Shown: positions 35,327 through 47,225 of the stretch, in pieces
Layout of the letters: every line of letters begins with the position of its first letter
How positions within the stretch are numbered: the first letter of the stretch is position 1
Source: Pithys albifrons albifrons
Taxonomy: Eukaryota; Chordata; Aves; Passeriformes; Thamnophilidae
Length of the DNA stretch: 64,000 nt
Direction: 5' to 3'
Assembly: GCF_047495875.1 (NCBI RefSeq)
Contig: NC_092459.1
Coordinates: 13,272,965-13,336,964, forward strand
Notes under the pieces: model-generated
Databases searched by the model: none
The model's input: the letters and a program-made list of their open reading frames with translations, nothing else
Told to the model about the DNA's origin: nothing
Program-made: the position numbers and the translations under genes

Positions 35327-38300
35327 ATAAAACATATATATACACACATCAAAAATGCTGCAGTTTAACAGAGAGAAATACCCTAGAAATGTTTTTTGTC
35401 TCTGTCTATATATATGCATCAAGGTTAAGAGTTGCCACACAAGGTGGCTGTTTAAGAAGCATGACTATAAAAAACTCCTTGAGTTGATGGAGGACAATAT
35501 CTTTAGTGCACCAAAATAAATACTCATGTAAAATTGATTGGGAAAAAAATTAAAATAGGATAATTATAGTTATAAATCCACTGGAACAGTGGGATGTGAG
35601 CAGCATGGTTTGATTAGACGATTTGCAAGTTGATTAGTGATCCTTATCTTTTCCTCCAGCATTTAATTGCCTCTGTTGGTCTTACTTGGCCTGATGAGAG
35701 AGATCTCAAGGCAGAATTTAGCACCTAATCACATGGGCAGGTGCTCAGGAACCTGTATCACTGCAATGGAAATCCACACTCTTCTCAATGTCATCTTTAC
35801 AAGGGATTTTCACCATGCCAGGGAAGTTTTGTCCAGGATGACTTTATTCCCAAGTCTCTGTGTCATACCAAACAGTTTTTCCATCCTCTCAGTCCATAGC
35901 TGTGGTTGTCCTGCAGTCCACAAATGATTGTTTTCCACTGGAACATCCTGGGAGCTTATTCCTCATGCATAAACCTACTTCTGGAAACTAATTTTTTGGG
36001 GGTTTTTGTGCACTAGTGCTCAGATCTTTCCTGTGGGCAGCTCCTGAATCTTTGCTTATGGCAGAGGAGGGCGATGTACTCTAGTTTCTCCTGCAACCCA
36101 AACCGACCTTCCAGCACCCAGTGGGCCTTATTGCATGGGGATGAAGAAGGCTGACAGCATCCCCATTTTGAGTCTTCTTTCCCTTGGGTTTCTCAGGAAA
36201 AATCAACAGACCAAGGCAAAAAGGATACAAAATTAACTGAGAGCATCTGTGCTGAGTGTCCAACCCACCTCCTTGGTTTTCCAACCTAGTCCAGCACCTT
36301 CATCTTTGCAATGCAACCATCAACAGGGGTCACCAACTGCGTAAAAATATGACCACACACACTGGTGACATAACTCCAAGTGTTTGTGGAGTGTTCAGCA
36401 GCTCTTCATGGTGTGAATCAGTGAAATCACACTCACCCAGCGTTGTTGTAGGAAGGCCTCCACCCACAGCAGTGCTTTGCTGGGGCTGAGCTCACCACCA
36501 CTGCTGGCTGCAAAAGGCAGACAGCAAAAGGGTTTCAAAGGCAGGGTTGAGACACTCCATCCTTTCAAAAAATAATTAAAACTTTAGGTGTCTGACTTTT
36601 ATAGCCTTCCTTACCTCCCATAAACTGCTTCAAGAAAAAGTCAACAGCACCGTGCAGCAAGAGATACTGCCTAACATGGGGCTTTCATGCCAAATGTTTC
36701 TTGGGGAGGTTCATCTAATCTAACTTTTGACATTCAAACGTTGTTGTCTAAGTTTGAGGTAAGTTCCATGTGAAGGTCATTCCCTCATTTTACAATAAGG
36801 GGTTGCGGTGTCTTATTTCTTTTCACTGACCATAGTGGAAACCTGAGGTGTAAAACACCAAGTTTACATTTTTCTTCACTAGGTTACCTGGCTTTAAGGC
36901 AGCAGTGGTCAGCTAATCCACTGAGGTCTCCTGTCCACCAACAGATTAATTCCAAGCTTATAGCAAAACCACAAAAAAAATTTTTAGTGCATAGCTCTGT
37001 CCTTAAAAGTCCATCGTTTGCTTATTCTTGTAATCCTGAAAGCCCTTCAGGTTTTTCTGTACTGTATTCTGATTCTTTTGTCTTTGTCAGGTACAAATGT
37101 CACTACCATTGGCATGCTTTTTTTTCAGTTCATTAATAGAAAGTTGATGTCAAGACCAGGTTTTTAGTAGCTCTCTAAATAGTTGTGTTCTACCCCAATA
37201 ATTCATTTTGTTTGCATGTTAGCCAGTTCTTCACATGCCTTGAATATGTTCCTAATGTAGTTGTTTTAAAGTGACATTGTAGGAAATTATTTAATTCAAG
37301 TAAGATGGGAAAAATTGGGGATTTTCTCTACTAAGAATCAATTAAACCTATCAGAGAAAGAGAACAGGTTAGTAATCTACCTTGGATTAAGCTGTACTAA
37401 ACTACACTCTCTTTTGCTGACCTCTGCTCACTGTTGAAACCAAACTAACAGTTGGTGTTCAGCTAGATCAAAATTTTCATCCTTTCTAAAATACAGAAGA
37501 TACTTTTGTTCTGCTCCCATCATCCATTCCTGCGATAGCATATCAATTTACTAGTTTTGACAGGTTCTGTGTCGGTTCTTACAGGGTTTTGGATAAAGAT
37601 GGCACTGCTGTCTTTGACCAAAAATATTAAACCCTTAGATTTTTTCCTCTCCAGGAACTCTCTCATTCCCCTGAATTACACCGTCTTTGCCGCACATGTC
37701 ACTGGGCTTACTAACAGTTGAAGTAAAATTTTCATTTCATTTTTGGCCCATGTTTAGGTTATCTTTATCCCTCACACCCAATCTTTACTGCATAGCTGCC
37801 TCAAATTCCTCTTTTTGCTCTCACTTTGTTTATATGACTAAAGAACATTTTACAACGTGTTTTTAATTTCCTTTGCAAGGTGTAACACAGACCAGCTTTT
37901 GAAAGATCTCACTTTCTCCCCACACTTTCTGACCTCCAAGATACAATTTTCCATCTTAGTCAGCCCCTTTTTTTCCATTTCTTGCAGACTCTTTGCCTAC
38001 TTCTCCTATCATTTTCAAGTTGGATTGTCACCAATTAGGTCTGGAGTTCTTCTATGTAAGTTTTTTCTCCTTCCTGAAACACAGACTCAATTATATATCT
38101 TTGACTTCAGGAATCTCCTTTGTAGCCAAGTCTTCAAGGTCCTCAGCTCAGTTGATTTCACTTGTTTGAGGTTGAAAAGAGTCGAACAGAAGAACCCAGA
38201 AAAGCACAGGGTTTTTTATCTTTCTGTTCATTTTTATCGAACAGCTCTATGATCTGCTTGATCAGGGCTATTTTCTACAGCCTCCACTTCTGTAACATTC

Positions 38301-41300
38301 TTGTTATGTCTGAACTAGCACTAGCTCCTGGAAGGTTGATAAATATATTCTTAAAAAGGGTCCAGATTTAAGAACATGAGAGCTCTGTTATCACTTGTAG
38401 TCTCAATTTTATTATCGACATAATTCTACTCTGATCTATCTCTAGGAGCAGAACTCCCACATGTTCTGTTGACTAATACTATTCCACTGTCTGACAGCCA
38501 TTGTCAGATTTTATCTAGAGGGTCTCTAGTGGATCTGTGCTATTGCTGTAGTAACACGTAATTTTTATAGTGATTTTCAAGAAGGCAATGGGCCTTGATT
38601 CATTTTATTGTATGATGCTTTTCCTTCTCTGCACATTATCTCATCAGTAGTGTGCAGTGTTCTCCTGTCACTCTCTCCCCATCTGTCCTGGGTTCTTCCT
38701 TCCTCAGAGGGCTGTACTGCAGCCAAAAGGAACATCCCTGGCAAAAGCCTGGCTGCAGGTGCTACACCAGAGGATTTGGCTCCTACATCTCACTGCATGG
38801 GCTCATTGCTCAGTGTCCAAGCAATCAGCTCTTGCACCCCATGTCTCTCAATTTCCTTGCAAGTGAAGTTGTTCCACTGCCTTTTGCTTACCTGGCCACC
38901 CATCCTGTGAATGTGACTGTGTTTTCTCCTTGCTTTGCAGATTTCTATCTTGGCTATGCTGGTTTTTTCTTTCTTCCTCACTTATTCCATTTCACATTTC
39001 CTACTTATTAACCTGGGTGAGATAACTTGAGCCTGTTCCAGCCTTAATCCTGGCACTTTGATACTCCATGTACAAAGGCAGTCCAGCCACTGAAGACAAT
39101 TTTCCTTCTGTGAAAGCTTTCCAGTAATTGAATGTGCCAAAACCATCCTTTACAGCTCTGTCCTTGAGCTATTTGTTGTGTTTTTTTAAACTTGACAAGC
39201 TTTCACCTTTCCTTGCTAAGAACTCTGAGACTTAAACTGCAGGTTACTTAAGCCTTCACCTCTTTGGCAGACAGAAGTCCCTCCACAAAAGCATCACTGG
39301 ATGATTTTCTCCCATCTACTCTACTCTTGTGTCCTTAAGAGATCGAAAAATAAGTGCACATGTAATTTTCACCAGAGAAACAAATAAAAACAAGATTCAA
39401 AGGAAAGGTACTAATTAAAACCAATCTCTGTCATTCTTAAAACTATATTTTCTTTTGTATTGCTGAAGCTTTGCACAGCAATCTTATGTAGCTACTTTGT
39501 ATTACTGATAACTTCCCAACTGACATGTTACATCAAAGAAGTTATTCCTTTGTACAGTTGTTAATGTGACACACACTCCTAAAATGTTAAAGAGATGAAA
39601 CTTGTACTTTAAATGCCTAAAATGGCCTGTGCTTCACTGAAATGAGGAGGTTGTTCTAAATGAGAATATATTGACATATTTACGATAGAATCAATACAGT
39701 CAGTTTTTCTAAGTTTCATAATAAGCAATAAAAAATATTAAATGAGCAGTCTGTTGTACAGTTTCTTACACAGACTTTCCAAGAGTCAGCACTTAATGCC
39801 TTCTTTGATACATATACATTAATTTAATATGTATGCTTTGCCTAAGAACATGAATAAGTCATTCCTTTTAATGTTTTCATTTGCATGTTTAATTTAAGTA
39901 TGGGAATCGGTGGAAACGCACTTAAATGCTTATGTTGGTTTATTCACTTTGTTTTGAAAATTACTGTGTGCAGCATGGGCGAGAAAAAAGTAATCTAGGT
40001 AAAGCAGAGTTGATGGGAAAGTAGGTTGTAATTTACTCACATATTGTCTGTGTAGTGGACATGTGGTCAACTCTGCAGGAAATCAGTGTTTTCTCTTGCA
40101 CTAGAATGGAATTTAAAAACAATGTCAACATGATCGGAACCAGTTTCTATAAAAGCATAAGTTAATTGACTGTATTTCCTAAGTTGTGTATTTCCTGGCC
40201 CAACCCTGCTATAAGGACTATCCTGCCTGCTTCCACCCAAGTTCAGAGAAATCACACCATTCATGGAGGCAGAACTGAGGCTTTCATGAGCCTCTTTGAG
40301 CATTTTGACTTTTAAGTACAAGATCATGATTACTTTTCCATTTTCCATAATTCTCTTGAAGTGCCTACTCCACAGGAACATCAAAATTTCTTTAAAAACT
40401 AATTGAAGAAGCCACAGAATTTTTATAGTAATTTCTGTAGGACATTTCTGGAATTGGTATTTTTGAACAAGGCTGTTATAACAGAGTCAATTAGGAGAAG
40501 GATATTACTCTTGATTAAATTATAAAACATGATCAGAAACTATAAGGAGGACCTATCTTTTTATGAGGTTTGTGGATGCACAGATAGTGGGAAATGGATA
40601 GAGGGAGTGGGTGTTATTACTTCTGTGACAGCACCCCAGGGATGTTTTAGTGCATTTCTACGGAAGAGCTTCACAGAGCTCTTACAAGAAATGTGATGCT
40701 GCCCTGTGCAGGTGCTCGTCTCTCACATGAAAGTCTCTTAGCAAAGGATGTGGTCTGGCAAAGAGGGGATTTGTGTGCCAGAGGTTTTGATCATTTCCTT
40801 TTCCCCCTCCTCACGCAGGGGACCTGGGCTTGCTCTTCACTTCATATCCCCTATCCCTGCCCCTCTTTTCCTGCAAGAGATCGTGCTCTCCCTGAGCACT
40901 TCCTGCCCAGCTCCTCTGCCTCTCCTGCCCCCTTGCCCAGCACATGCCTCTAACCCCTTCTGTCCAAAATAAGGCCTTTAGCAGTTATCATCACTCTCAG
41001 TTTGCAGAAAGTCAACTTCTTGCCCCAGAATAAAATTATCAGTGAATTCCTGTGTTTGGATTTTCAGTGATTTTTTCTTTTGTGGACCCTGCATGTGGGC
41101 TGCAGGGTTCAGCCTGAAAATTTTTGTCAGTCACAAGAAGGATCCTTCAGAATCCCGCTAGTTTGCTCTTTGCTTTTTTCTACTTTAAAAATAGATGCAC
41201 CCAGAGATCTGACATCCCCAGACCAGCATCTCAGCAACCCTTTTCTACAGCAACTGGAGAAACCACCACCTGTACCACAGGGTAACTTCTTGTCTGAGTC

Positions 41301-44292
41301 AAAGAGATGACAGACAACAGGCAAGAGACAAAGTTAGTGAAGGCTGTAAGGTCTCACAATTACTCAGTTTTAAGTTATGTACTTCCAGAAGGTTTTACAC
41401 ATTTGTTTTGTAGTTGTTTGACAGTTAACGTGGTCTCACACTTTGTCAACGTCCCTGAAGAGTGAATGTGAAGCAGAGATACACAGGAGCTATACAGGAA
41501 AAGGCTTTCTTTAGATCTTGTCTCTGTCTTGTTTAATCAAGGAGTTCATTGATGTAGAACTAGTTATGTACCACCAAATTTGTGGGTCTTCAGGTTTTTT
41601 AATTTTTTTTTTTTTGTAACAAAACCATCCAAAAGTCTTTTCCCTATTACATTTAAAAGTATAACACAATTTCCTTATGAATTTGGGAAAATTAATAAAA
41701 GCCCTTTTTTTTGTTCTTCTGCACATATGATCCCAAGTATTGAAAGGCAAAGGATGATTTTGAACACTGAACTTTCTCCTCTTTTTGAAGTGAATGTTCC
41801 TGCCTTACACTAGTTAATTTGCTGAAAGGACAACTGCAGAATCCCAACTCACCTGCTTTCTTCTAGTTATTAAGTAACATTTCTCTGTAGAAGAACTCAA
41901 GCTCAGCCTTCCTTTCCTCCCCACAAATAAACATACAAAATCACAAAAACAGTATCAACGAGATTTTTACTGGAGACCAAATAGTAAAATAACAAGTAAG
42001 ACATCACATTTTTCTGATGTATTTTCCATGAAGTACAAAATGCCTGGAACACATTTCAATCTAAAGTGTGAAGCTGGAGTTCATGTTTTATAGCACTGTA
42101 AGGCATCATTATAAATTTAACAGTGTGTCACTGGTATGAGGGACTAAGTGAGCACCACATACAGACAAGAGCCCGTTGAAGAGGAACTGCTTTCACTCAT
42201 GGCAGAACTGCTCTGCCCATCCTGCTGGTACCTCTCAGGGTTCTGACTGTCTGCAACCCGGATGTAGGTCACCCCAAAAGGCCAAGAAATCATGTACCAG
42301 CTCCATACACCGTGTGGAAGGACTTCTCTGCTTCTTGGATCTGCAAATCTCCATAAGTCTGTATGTGCTTCAGCAGCTACACAACACAACCAAATATCAA
42401 GTGTTTCACACTCCGCCTCAGGACTTGGTTACTGCTCAAAGCCCCACTTATGTGTTATACAGTGAGAAATCTGTCACTGGTGAGCAGGGACTGTACTCTT
42501 GTCACTTACCTGTTAATGCACCCAGGTACCTACAGTCCCTCCTGAACTGCTTTACCTTCTGGCAATATGGAAAGAGCTATTTCTCACCCCTAATTCTACA
42601 CGCTCTGACATGCCAAAGCCAACCAAAGCATTGGCACTTACAATGCCAAGCTGGGGTGGGATGCATTTCACGTGTTCTTAACCAGCTAAATTGCGAAAGG
42701 AGATTCCTGCTCTTGCTTAGATGGTGTTTTAAGATGGGGCGAATGCTCCCTCTGGAGGTGCTCATCTCTGCAGAGTGCGCAGAGGCAAACCGGGGCATGC
42801 ACGCCCAGCACAGGCAGAGTTCAACAGAAATTCCCAGGAATTCTCAGCGGGGACGATGATCAGGAGGAGGAGGGGAAGGGCTGGGCTTTCTAAACCGGCC
42901 GGTCAATTCTGGTCACAAAATAGTACAATCGCTGAGACCTGAAAGGTATAGAAGTCCCTGTGGCAAGTCCCTGCTTGTACTCCTTTGGCATGAAAGAACT
43001 CACAGGAGACATTGGAGGTGGTCACAGTAGGGGGGTATAGATGTTGGAGACCCAAAGCTGTGTAAAGTGGGATTTCACCTGCGTCATTGCCCAGCAAACA
43101 TCTTTCAAAGACAAGGCCAATCTGTGTGTGCTTCAGCCAGCTTGAGTGCAGGTGCTGTGCCCAGTGTATGCCGCCATCTGCCCAGCAGCCTTCATGCTGG
43201 ATACAGCAAATTGCAGCATATCCTTCCTGATTTTGGCATAAATTAACTCGTGCTGCTACGTGTGCACACAAAAAAATGCAGTCCCATGTGTAGGGAAAAT
43301 CAGCTCTGTTGATTTTTGCACCATTGATACAGAAGAGCTTGACGGAAAAGCAAAGCCAAATTTGGCCTAATGTTAATACAGGATAGAAAGACCATAAGCT
43401 CATTGGACATGTCTGTGTCTGTACTTGTGTGGCCAGACACTTCATAACCAAGAAAATATCTGCCATATGAGCAGATTTGAAGGAGAAACTTATCCAAACA
43501 AACCCAGTATTTAAAGATGGAGAGAAATAAATACGATGAAAGTGTGTTTCTACCTGCTACAGCTCTGTTGTGGTTTGCAGAATTAGCACAAACCACTTTC
43601 CAAAATAATTTTCAACACTTGCAAATTGTTTGGTTTTTTAGGTTTGGGGTTGTTCGGGTTTTTTTTTAATTTAGAAGAGGAAAAGGCATTCTTTTTTCTG
43701 GATTTTCTGCCATATAGAAACAAGAGCTACAATGTATCTTTCTGTTTAAGAGCATGATATTATGGACTACAGGTCACCCTCTTCCTAAATGCTGCCTGTT
43801 CTTTCACTGGAGTGTGATGGAAACCAACTAATCTGTGCAGCCTCACTCTTCAGGGCATCCAGAGGTGTTGTGACAGAATCTAGTGCAATAGGAAATAAAA
43901 TCATGGCTATTTCCAAATTCTCTAACTGTAGAGAAAAAAGATAAAACTTTTGTCAGACTGCCTTTTCTTGCTATAAATCACTATGGTGTTTGGGATTACA
44001 TAGGAAAGACAGTGCATCATTTGATTACTCTTTTATCACAAGTTTGTCTGTTCTCTGATTATTTGGACTGGCCTTTCCCTTACCTGTGCTCTTTTTTAGC
44101 TGTGTGTGTAGCCATCAGCCATCAGTCACCCACAGTGCCTCAATAATGGTCTGTCTGACAAAAACAGCAGGACAGAACTCATAATTAAACATGGAAGCCA
44201 TTACATCTGTAAAAAGATTCATTATAAGTATTCTAGTGACCACATTGGTCCTCTTCATCCATCATCACCAGATTATTAGATCATTTATATGT

Positions 44293-44294
<2 letters not shown>
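35327..44294. other. Intergenic, no gene recognised
   Basis: About 9 kb. Two sizeable convergent open frames occur at 42176-42859 (+) and 42903-43466 (-), and an 81-codon minus-strand frame at 42144-42389; none is recognised (see findings). Pyrimidine-rich patches occur at 37.5-39.0 and 40.8-40.97 kb. The remainder is AT-rich and featureless. Confidence 0.55.

Positions 44295-44338
<44 letters not shown>
44295..44338 (+). repeat. (ATT)n microsatellite
   Basis: An uninterrupted run of ATT, 44 bp or 14.7 copies. Perfect trinucleotide tracts of this length are usually polymorphic. Confidence 0.98.
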
Positions 44339-44340
<2 letters not shown>

Positions 44341-47075
44341 TAATCTATATTATCTCCTTTAGGGGAATTGAAAACATCTGAGTTAAAGATGCATCAAAGT
44401 GGCCTCCTGTTGCCAGGAGCAAACAGCAAGCTTGAAGTGTCTGCAGACTGATCCAAAGATATCAGAGCACCTCCAGAGCACGGCTCATCCCCTGACACAA
44501 CTGCTCTGCTACACCCCACACAGAGCAGCCTCAGAGAGTCACTGGTCAGAGGAGCAATGTGAGAAACCTCTGGGTCAGAAATTCCTTTGAAGCTGAAAAT
44601 GCTGGGCCTTATTCTCATGTCTGGTCAATTCCTAGTTGTCTTGGAAGTGGAAGGGAAATGCATCAGTGGCTTTTGGGATGGGGGATTTGGGCAGAGGGAA
44701 GTTAAGGCTGGTTTTAGTCCGGATTTGATTACTGATGTGGAGGTGTCTGGGTGCTCAGTGCTGCTGTTCATGCAGACCAGCCTATGCCAGGCTGCCCCGT
44801 GACTGCTCTGCAGCAGTAGCAACTCCTGCACTTGGGATTCACACCAGCCACTCTTCGTTTTTTGCTATTCCCATCATAAGGATATTTGTCAGGAGATAAG
44901 GTGATCTTTTTATAGTCAGACCTGGAGTTTCCATGGCAAAATTAGCCAAAAGGAGTTTCCTCTGCAAAGCAGAGCATATTCTTTACTGGCAAAAACATGT
45001 TGCTCCCTTGGTTGTGAGGAAGTGCATTGTCAGAAATCTATTCTGGTGTTTAAGCACTCTGTATCCTCAAAGAAATATTTTTAACCTGAAAGGAATATTT
45101 ATACTGTCCAGTGAGAGCAGTTCACCAGGTTATTCTTAGTTCTGCTTCCATGTCTGCTTTATCTGTCCATCTTTGTTTCCTTATTGATCTTTTTTTACAA
45201 ATGTTTAATAGAAAATGAAAGCAAAGGTAATAGATTAAAGTAATTCTGGGAATTAATCCACTGACAAGGCCAAAGTAACACCAGGGATTGTTTTGATTTC
45301 TCACTCAATATGTATCCTAACCAACAGGAATGATTTTGATAGAATATTTTCTAAAATTTTTTGAAGCCTTTGAAGATGCTCAGAGCCAGTACATGGGTTG
45401 GATCAGCTCTTAGTGCCAGGCATTAAGCAGAAAACCACCTCTTATCTTTCTGATATTCAATGTGCTGGGCTAGAAAATGAAAAATCATTTTATTTTAAAC
45501 TAGGCACCTTGAAGCAGGAATTAATAAAGACCTGATTAAGAAACCATATGCAAAAGCTCTGGAATTGGCACAGAGTTCCTTTCATGGGCTAACCCTGACC
45601 TCACCCATAGTGAATGAGAACCAGATCCATTAAAACCCACAGGATTGCGACACTATAAGCCTGGTGTTTGACCACAGTCACAACCAAAAGGCAGCAGGGG
45701 ATTATACGTGTAATAAGTTAAAGAAATTTGGGTTTTTTTTCCCTTAGGTCTGGTTATCTCAATAAACTGGCATTTTGCTGATGCTGAGTATCTAAGGCTG
45801 AGTTTTTTTCCATGCCTGCTGAAGTCAGCATGGCTGAAATGCCCATATTTCAGTGTTTTGCAGAATGAGGGCCTTACAGCACTTCTCTGCTCCAGCATCC
45901 TTCTCTTTCTTTCCTTGATGTTCCCCCGAGGGAATGAAGTGACTGTGATGGATGTGTTTTACATTGTTAACAGTCAGTTAGAGCTACCTGCTACCCCCTG
46001 ATGGAACAGATCTGATTCTGCTGCAGAATAATTAGAATTAATGACTCATTCACTAATTATGCTTTTGTTGTATACTTTTGTGCTTATTTTCTGCAGGAGC
46101 TGAGCACCCTTGACTTGCTGATGGCAAGGCATGAAGCACACTTGAAAATCAGAGTACTGGATGATGTATAAGCACGACTTGAAAACATGCTGGAGCTGTG
46201 GCATGTTGATCTCAATTTGCATTGCTGAGGTCACCAGGGCAGATCTGCCTTCTACTAAGGGAGGGTTGCTTCAGGCAGTTCAGAAGTGCCCTTCTAAATA
46301 CATCCATGGTTGTGGCAAATGTCAGTGCAAAGCAGTTCTCTGACACATTTATTTAAACAGAAATATTAAGAGAAATCTTAGATAAAATCATTTAGATTGG
46401 AAATTTCAAACATTCTGTTCAAAGCATATGGATAATAAATCTTACATCTTGTTCTAAATTAAGCAATTCACCAAAGCAAAAATGTGAATATGATCTTGAA
46501 TTTGTATATTTACATTAATCAAGAAAATTTGGGGTAAAAACAAGCAAACCCCAACTTTTCATCAAATGTAACAGACAAATACCCAAAATATCTGTAGAGG
46601 TGTGGAGATGCTTCCAAAGAGAGAGACACTGCAAATCTTCCCCCAGGCAAACTTTGGAAATAGGGTCCAACCTTAACTAGTACTCTAAATCCATGCACCA
46701 AATCCAAACCAGGATGCTGGATTTTAGCTCTGATTTAAACTCTGAGACTTAATGTCCTGATTCCCATGTGCAATATTAATGATGGGTTGAGCAATGGGGA
46801 GCTTTATAGTCACTTCAGGGTCTTGTATGTGACTTTAGGGTCACCTTACTTCCAGAAGACAAAACTACCGTTAATGGCAGGTTGTTCTAAATAAATGCCA
46901 TATAAAAACCTTCACAATGTTATGCATTTCGGTTTTTTTGTTTGTTTGTTTTTGGTTTTTTGTTATTTTTACACATATTTGAGAGTCTGGGGCATGTAAG
47001 GGCAAGAAGAGGAGAGGCATGGGGGCAGAGCTAGGCGGCGGCAGCGCTCTCAGCCCTCCTCTGCCCCTTACTTTT
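44339..47075. other. Intergenic, no gene recognised
   Basis: About 2.7 kb of AT-rich DNA with a compact TAATTA / TGACTCA / TAATTA cluster at 46029-46059 and a GTTT-rich tract near 46931-46968. No gene seen. Confidence 0.55.
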
Positions 47076-47225
47076 TGTGGCCCACTGTAACTCATTTGAC
47101 CTCTCTGTTTCAGCTTCTGCAGAATAATTATGCTTAGCCCACAGGGGTGTTGCAACAGATTAATTAACTCAGGTTTATAGAGACCTTTGAAGATGTCAAG
47201 CACTGTAAGTGCTGCTTATTATGGA
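47076..47225 (+). repeat. MIR-like (CORE-SINE) relic
   Basis: The phrase order is that of amniote MIR elements: gacctctctgtttcag, then tctgcagaataat, then ccacaggggtgttgcaacag (the usual 'cacaggggttgttgtgag' position), then gatgtcaagcactgtaagtg and a closing cttattat. Divergence is high. MIR-like relics are rare but known in bird genomes and date from early amniotes. Confidence 0.6.

Noticed and set aside
37857..39011. Series of 100-130 codon plus-strand frames
   Set aside because: They reflect a pyrimidine-rich plus strand (Ser/Leu/Phe-rich translation) and show no family likeness.
44295..44338. Direct repeats as a CRISPR-like array
   Set aside because: A simple ATT microsatellite without spacers, in a vertebrate genome.
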